Below the pieces are notes generated by a model that did no database searches, was not told where the DNA came from, and saw only the letters and a program-made list of their open reading frames with translations. This document shows positions 60,957-64,000 of a stretch of DNA of 64,000 nucleotides, piece by piece. The stretch covers positions 4,154,001 to 4,218,000 of the forward strand of contig NZ_OX419519.1 in assembly GCF_948472415.1 (NCBI RefSeq). The letters are read 5' to 3'. Source of the stretch: Kitasatospora fiedleri (lineage in GTDB: Bacteria; Actinomycetota; Actinomycetes; Streptomycetales; Streptomycetaceae). The translations under genes were made by a program, and so were the position numbers. Every line of letters begins with the position of its first letter. Within the stretch, counting starts at the first letter, position 1.

Positions 60957-62192
60957 TCAGACGGCGGCGACCGCCGCGAGGTGGTCGGGCAGTTCGCCGC
61001 CGCTGTCCAGGAAGTGCGTCAGCGGCAGCGTCGCCGCGCCGAGCGTCACCGCGTCCGGACCGAGGTCGGAGAGGGTGATGGTGGTGCGGGAGCGGGGGAA
61101 GGACAGGGCGTAGCGGGTCGCGGCCTCGCCGATCGCGGGGAGCAGCCGGGGGCCGAGCAGCAGGCCGGCCCAGCCGCCGATGACGATCCGCTCGGGGTTG
61201 AACAGGTTGACCAGGTCGGCGATGGACGCGCCGAACAGCTCGGCGGCCTCGTCGAGCAGGGCGACGGCGCTCGGCTGCCCGTCCTCGGCGGCCCGCAGCA
61301 GGGCCGCCAGGCCGGCCTTCTCGCTGGTGTCGGGCACCGTGCCGTCCCAGCGCTCGACCAGCGCCTCGGCGCCGACGTACGCCTCCAGGCAGCCGCGGGA
61401 GCCGCACCGGCAGGGGCGGCCGCCGACGTGCACCTTGGTGTGGCCCCACTCGCCGGCCGAGCTGGTCGCGCCGCGGAAGCGGACGCCGTCGGCGATCACG
61501 CAGGCGCCGACGCCGGAGCCGAACAGGGCGACCACCGCGTGCCGGCTGCCGCGCCCGGCGCCGAACCACATCTCGGCCTGGCCGAGCGTCTTGGCGCCGT
61601 TGTCGACGTACAGCGGCAGCGGGGTGTGCTCGCGCAGCATCCGGCCGAACGGGACGGCGTCCCAGCCGAAGGTCTGGCCGTGCACGACGATGCCCGCGCC
61701 GGGGTCGGCGCCGGTGCCCTGCTCGACGATGCCGGGCACCCCTATCCCGATGCCGAGCACGTTCTCGGCGGCGACGCCGGCCGCGGCGAGCGCCTGGTCG
61801 AGGCCGCCGGCGATCATCCGGACCACCCGCTCGGGGTCGTGCGCGGCGAGCAACGGCTGGTCGGCCGAGGCGAGTTCGGTGAGCGCGAGGTCGAAGAGGG
61901 TGACCCGGACCTGGGTCTCGCCGATGTCGATGCCGACCAGGTGGGCCTGGCCGGGGGTGACCCGGAGCAGGATGCGCGGGCGGCCGCCGTCGGACTCGAC
62001 CGATCCGCACTCCTCGATCAGGCCGTCGGCAAGCAACTCGCCCGTTACGTTGCTGACCGATCCGGCACTCAGTCCGGTCGCGGTGCCCAGCTCCTGGCGG
62101 CTCAGCGGACCGTTGAAGTACAGGTGTCGCAGTAGCGTGGAACGGCTGCTCCGGCGCAGGTCGCGAACGGTCTGCTTGCCTCGCGGTGTCAT
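60957..62192 (-). CDS. ROK-family transcriptional repressor
   Basis: The 411-residue protein has an N-terminal winged helix (LSRQELGTATGLSAGSVSNVTGELL) and a ROK sugar-kinase-like domain with DIGETQVRVTL, IGVPGIVEQGTG and the ROK zinc signature CRCGSRGCLEAY. It would bind a sugar or sugar phosphate and release DNA. ATG at 62192 was chosen over upstream codons because it lies just before the helix-turn-helix region, with GAAGGGAAG upstream. It is divergent from the sugar ABC importer it probably controls. Confidence 0.9.
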   Translation of the reverse strand: MTPRGKQTVRDLRRSSRSTLLRHLYFNGPLSRQELGTATGLSAGSVSNVTGELLADGLIEECGSVESDGGRPRILLRVTPGQAHLVGIDIGETQVRVTLFDLALTELASADQPLLAAHDPERVVRMIAGGLDQALAAAGVAAENVLGIGIGVPGIVEQGTGADPGAGIVVHGQTFGWDAVPFGRMLREHTPLPLYVDNGAKTLGQAEMWFGAGRGSRHAVVALFGSGVGACVIADGVRFRGATSSAGEWGHTKVHVGGRPCRCGSRGCLEAYVGAEALVERWDGTVPDTSEKAGLAALLRAAEDGQPSAVALLDEAAELFGASIADLVNLFNPERIVIGGWAGLLLGPRLLPAIGEAATRYALSFPRSRTTITLSDLGPDAVTLGAATLPLTHFLDSGGELPDHLAAVAAV

Positions 62193-62235
62193 CGGCTTCC
62201 CTTCTTCGTTGCAGAATCTACGCCGTCGCGCCTCT

Positions 62236-62263
62236 TGACGTCTACTTTTCTCAGACGTTAAAT
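62236..62263 (+). promoter_or_regulatory. promoter overlapped by ROK operator, importer operon
   Basis: TTGACG (62235-62240), 17 bases, then TTAAAT (62258-62263) is a strong promoter for the binding-protein gene. The same DNA forms an inverted repeat, TGACGTCT-N9-AGACGTTA (62236-62260), placed to let a repressor block RNA polymerase. The divergent ROK gene is the obvious candidate. Confidence 0.65.
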
Positions 62264-62335
62264 CTCGGCGTGAAGTAAGCAGTTCTGACTGCCTCTTCAC
62301 CCCCACGAGACGACAGCCCGAGAGGGGCTCCTCCC

Positions 62336-63646
62336 ATGCGCACCCACCGGATCTCCGCCGCCCTCGCCCTGACCGCCGCGATCGTCCTGACCGCCTCCGC
62401 CTGCGGCGGCGGCGACAGCGGCAGCGGCGGCAACTCCAGCCCCAAGACGCTCACGTACTGGGCCTCCAACCAGGGCAGCAGCCTGGAGAACGACAAGCAG
62501 GTGCTGGAGCCCGAGCTGAAGAAGTTCGAGGCGCAGACCGGCATCAAGGTCAACCTCGAAGTCATCCCCTGGTCCGACCTGCTGAACAGAATCCTGGCCG
62601 CCACCGCGTCCGGCCAGGGCCCGGACGTGCTGAACATCGGCAACACCTGGTCCGCCTCCCTCCAGGCGACCGGCGCACTGCTCCCGTTCGACCAGGCCGC
62701 CTTCGACAAGATCGGCGGCAAGGACCGCTTCCTGGAGTCGACCATCGCCTCGGCCGGCGCCAAGGGCAAGGACCCGGCGGCCGTCCCGCTGTACTCGATG
62801 GCCTACGGCCTGTACTACAACAAGAAGCTGTTCCAGGCGGCCGGGATCGCCAACCCGCCCGCCACCTGGGAGGAGCTGGTCGCGGACGGCAAGAAGCTGA
62901 CCTCGGGCGACAAGTACGGCCTGGCGATCGAGGGCGGCAACGTCTCGGAGAACGTCCACCACGCCTTCACCCTGGGCATGCAGCACGGCACCGGCTTCTA
63001 CGACGCCTCGGGCAAGCCGACCTTCGACAGCCCGGAGGCCGTCGCCGCGGTCAAGCAGTACGTCGACTTCATCGCCAACGACAAGATCGCCGCCCCCGGC
63101 AACGCCGAGTACGCCGCCAACCAGTCGGTGACCGACTTCGCCACCGGCAAGGCCGCGATGCTGATGTGGCAGTCCGCGGGCGCCAACCTCAAGTCGCACG
63201 GCATGAACCCGGACGACTACGGCGTCGTCCCCGTCCCGGCCCCGGCCGGCGCCACCGGCGACAAGGCCACCACCTCGATGGTGGCCGGCATCAACCTGGC
63301 GGTCTTCAAGAACACCAAGAACCTCGACGGCGCCCTGAACTTCGTGAAGTTCATGACCAGCGACGAGGAGCAGAAGACCCTCAACGGCACCTACGGCTCG
63401 CTGCCGCCGGTGAAGGCCGCGCAGTCCGACGCCGCGTTCTCCACCCCGGAGCTCCAGACCCTCGCGGGCGTCCTGCAGAAGAGCGCCGCGCCGCTCCCGC
63501 AGGTCCCCACCGAGAGCCAGTTCGAGACCCTGATCGGCACCGCCGTGAAGAACCTGCTGGCGTCCGCCGCCGCGGGCAAGCCGATCACCGAGGCCACGGT
63601 CAAGGACGAGCTGTCCAAGGCCCAGCAGCAGATGCCGGCCAGCTGA
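62336..63646 (+). CDS. sugar ABC transporter substrate-binding lipoprotein
   Basis: The 436-residue protein has a lipoprotein signal (LTAAIVLTASAC, lipid-modified Cys) and a family 1 solute-binding fold (TLTYWASNQGSSLEND; LLNRILAATASGQGPDVLNIG; MSMAYGLYYNKKLF-type hinge). It captures an oligosaccharide or disaccharide outside the membrane and delivers it to the permease that begins two bases downstream of its stop. It is the first gene of an importer operon regulated by the ROK protein. Confidence 0.9.
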   Translation: MRTHRISAALALTAAIVLTASACGGGDSGSGGNSSPKTLTYWASNQGSSLENDKQVLEPELKKFEAQTGIKVNLEVIPWSDLLNRILAATASGQGPDVLNIGNTWSASLQATGALLPFDQAAFDKIGGKDRFLESTIASAGAKGKDPAAVPLYSMAYGLYYNKKLFQAAGIANPPATWEELVADGKKLTSGDKYGLAIEGGNVSENVHHAFTLGMQHGTGFYDASGKPTFDSPEAVAAVKQYVDFIANDKIAAPGNAEYAANQSVTDFATGKAAMLMWQSAGANLKSHGMNPDDYGVVPVPAPAGATGDKATTSMVAGINLAVFKNTKNLDGALNFVKFMTSDEEQKTLNGTYGSLPPVKAAQSDAAFSTPELQTLAGVLQKSAAPLPQVPTESQFETLIGTAVKNLLASAAAGKPITEATVKDELSKAQQQMPAS

Positions 63647-63647
63647 C

Positions 63648-64000
63648 GTGCCCGGGAAAGTGATCGACCGCCAGACCGCCGGACAGGAGGCCGCCCCGAA
63701 GGGGGCGGCCCCCGCCCCCCGGCGCACCCGCGCGAAGTTCGGGCGCAGCGCACTGCCCTACCTGCTGCTGCTCCCGGCCCTGCTGGCCGAACTGCTGATC
63801 CACCTGGTGCCGATGGTCACCGGCATCGTGATGGCGTTCAAGCAGCTCACCCAGTTCTTCATCCGCGACTGGGGCTCGGCGCCCTGGTCCGGCTTCGACA
63901 ACTTCAAGGTCGCGCTGGAGTTCGACGCCCCGGTCGGCAAGGCGCTGCTGCACTCGTTCTGGGTGACCTGCGCCTTCACCGTGCTGTCGGTCGGCCTGTC
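63648..64000 (+). CDS. sugar ABC transporter permease, 5' part (MalF-like)
   Basis: GTG at 63648, two bases after the binding-protein stop, opens a frame that runs off the right edge (about 117 residues). It shows a cytoplasmic Arg/Ala tail, a first membrane helix (LPYLLLLPALLAELLIHLVP), FKQLTQFF and WSGFDNFKVALE, typical of MalF-type permeases. The start of a second helix (SFWVTCAFTVLSVGL) is visible. Confidence 0.88.
   Translation, partial: MPGKVIDRQTAGQEAAPKGAAPAPRRTRAKFGRSALPYLLLLPALLAELLIHLVPMVTGIVMAFKQLTQFFIRDWGSAPWSGFDNFKVALEFDAPVGKALLHSFWVTCAFTVLSVGL

Overview
The window is very GC-rich actinomycete DNA (about 72-74% by eye) with Streptomyces/Kitasatospora-type gene content: SpoIIE-like phosphatase, STAS protein, WhiJ-type XRE/DUF397 pairs, a SARP regulator, an LCP protein and a ROK regulator. 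The species cannot be fixed from the window. Most of it is accessory, specialised-metabolism DNA rather than core genome.

Layout. 0-5.6 kb: ordinary genes (phosphatase end, STAS protein, F420/NADP reductase-like protein, unknown protein, glycosyltransferase, cupin, orphan LuxR regulator). 5.7-21.4 kb (region A): two pairs of divergent units. One holds Fe(II)/2-oxoglutarate dioxygenase-cupin-MFS transporter opposite E1alpha-E1beta-E2 of a 2-oxoacid dehydrogenase. The other holds FAD oxidoreductase-LeuC-LeuD plus a LysR gene, opposite isochorismatase-fold hydrolase-aminotransferase-LeuA-like synthase. Together these look like a leucine-type 2-oxoacid chain-extension pathway without its own LeuB. 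21.5-25.7 kb: amino-acid permease, LCP protein, small unknown genes. 25.9-34.6 kb: a mobile junction with an XRE/DUF397 locus and its duplications, two inverted copies of one IS5-type element about 2.5 kb apart that enclose a polysaccharide deacetylase, a Cys-rich protein and an intact-looking extra tRNA-Cys gene, and decayed transposase, ABC-transporter and peptide genes.

34.7-60 kb (region B): a compact, largely translationally coupled biosynthetic operon. It carries an ABC exporter, malonyl transacylase, acyl ligase, two carrier proteins, aminotransferase, a LanB-like (tRNA-dependent ligase/dehydratase family) protein, SbnA/SbnB-type diaminopropionate enzymes, ketoreductase, dehydratase, a GNAT-plus-beta-domain fusion, a degenerate GcvT-like protein, a fused ketosynthase/chain-length-factor, a phosphopantetheinyl transferase preceded by tandem repeats, a condensation-like acyltransferase and an MFS exporter. 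LuxR-type and SARP regulators follow. 60-64 kb: a small secreted peptide, an unknown protein, and a ROK-regulated sugar ABC importer that runs off the end.

How it may work. Region B should build a reduced or polyunsaturated acyl chain on discrete type II enzymes and combine it with 2,3-diaminopropionate and possibly a tRNA-delivered amino acid. Region A could supply an extended 2-oxoacid, amino acid or acyl-CoA. The unusual element is the stand-alone LanB-like enzyme inside a type II polyketide/fatty-acid operon with no precursor peptide or LanC, about 10 kb from a supernumerary tRNA-Cys. I do not recognise a known product for this gene set.
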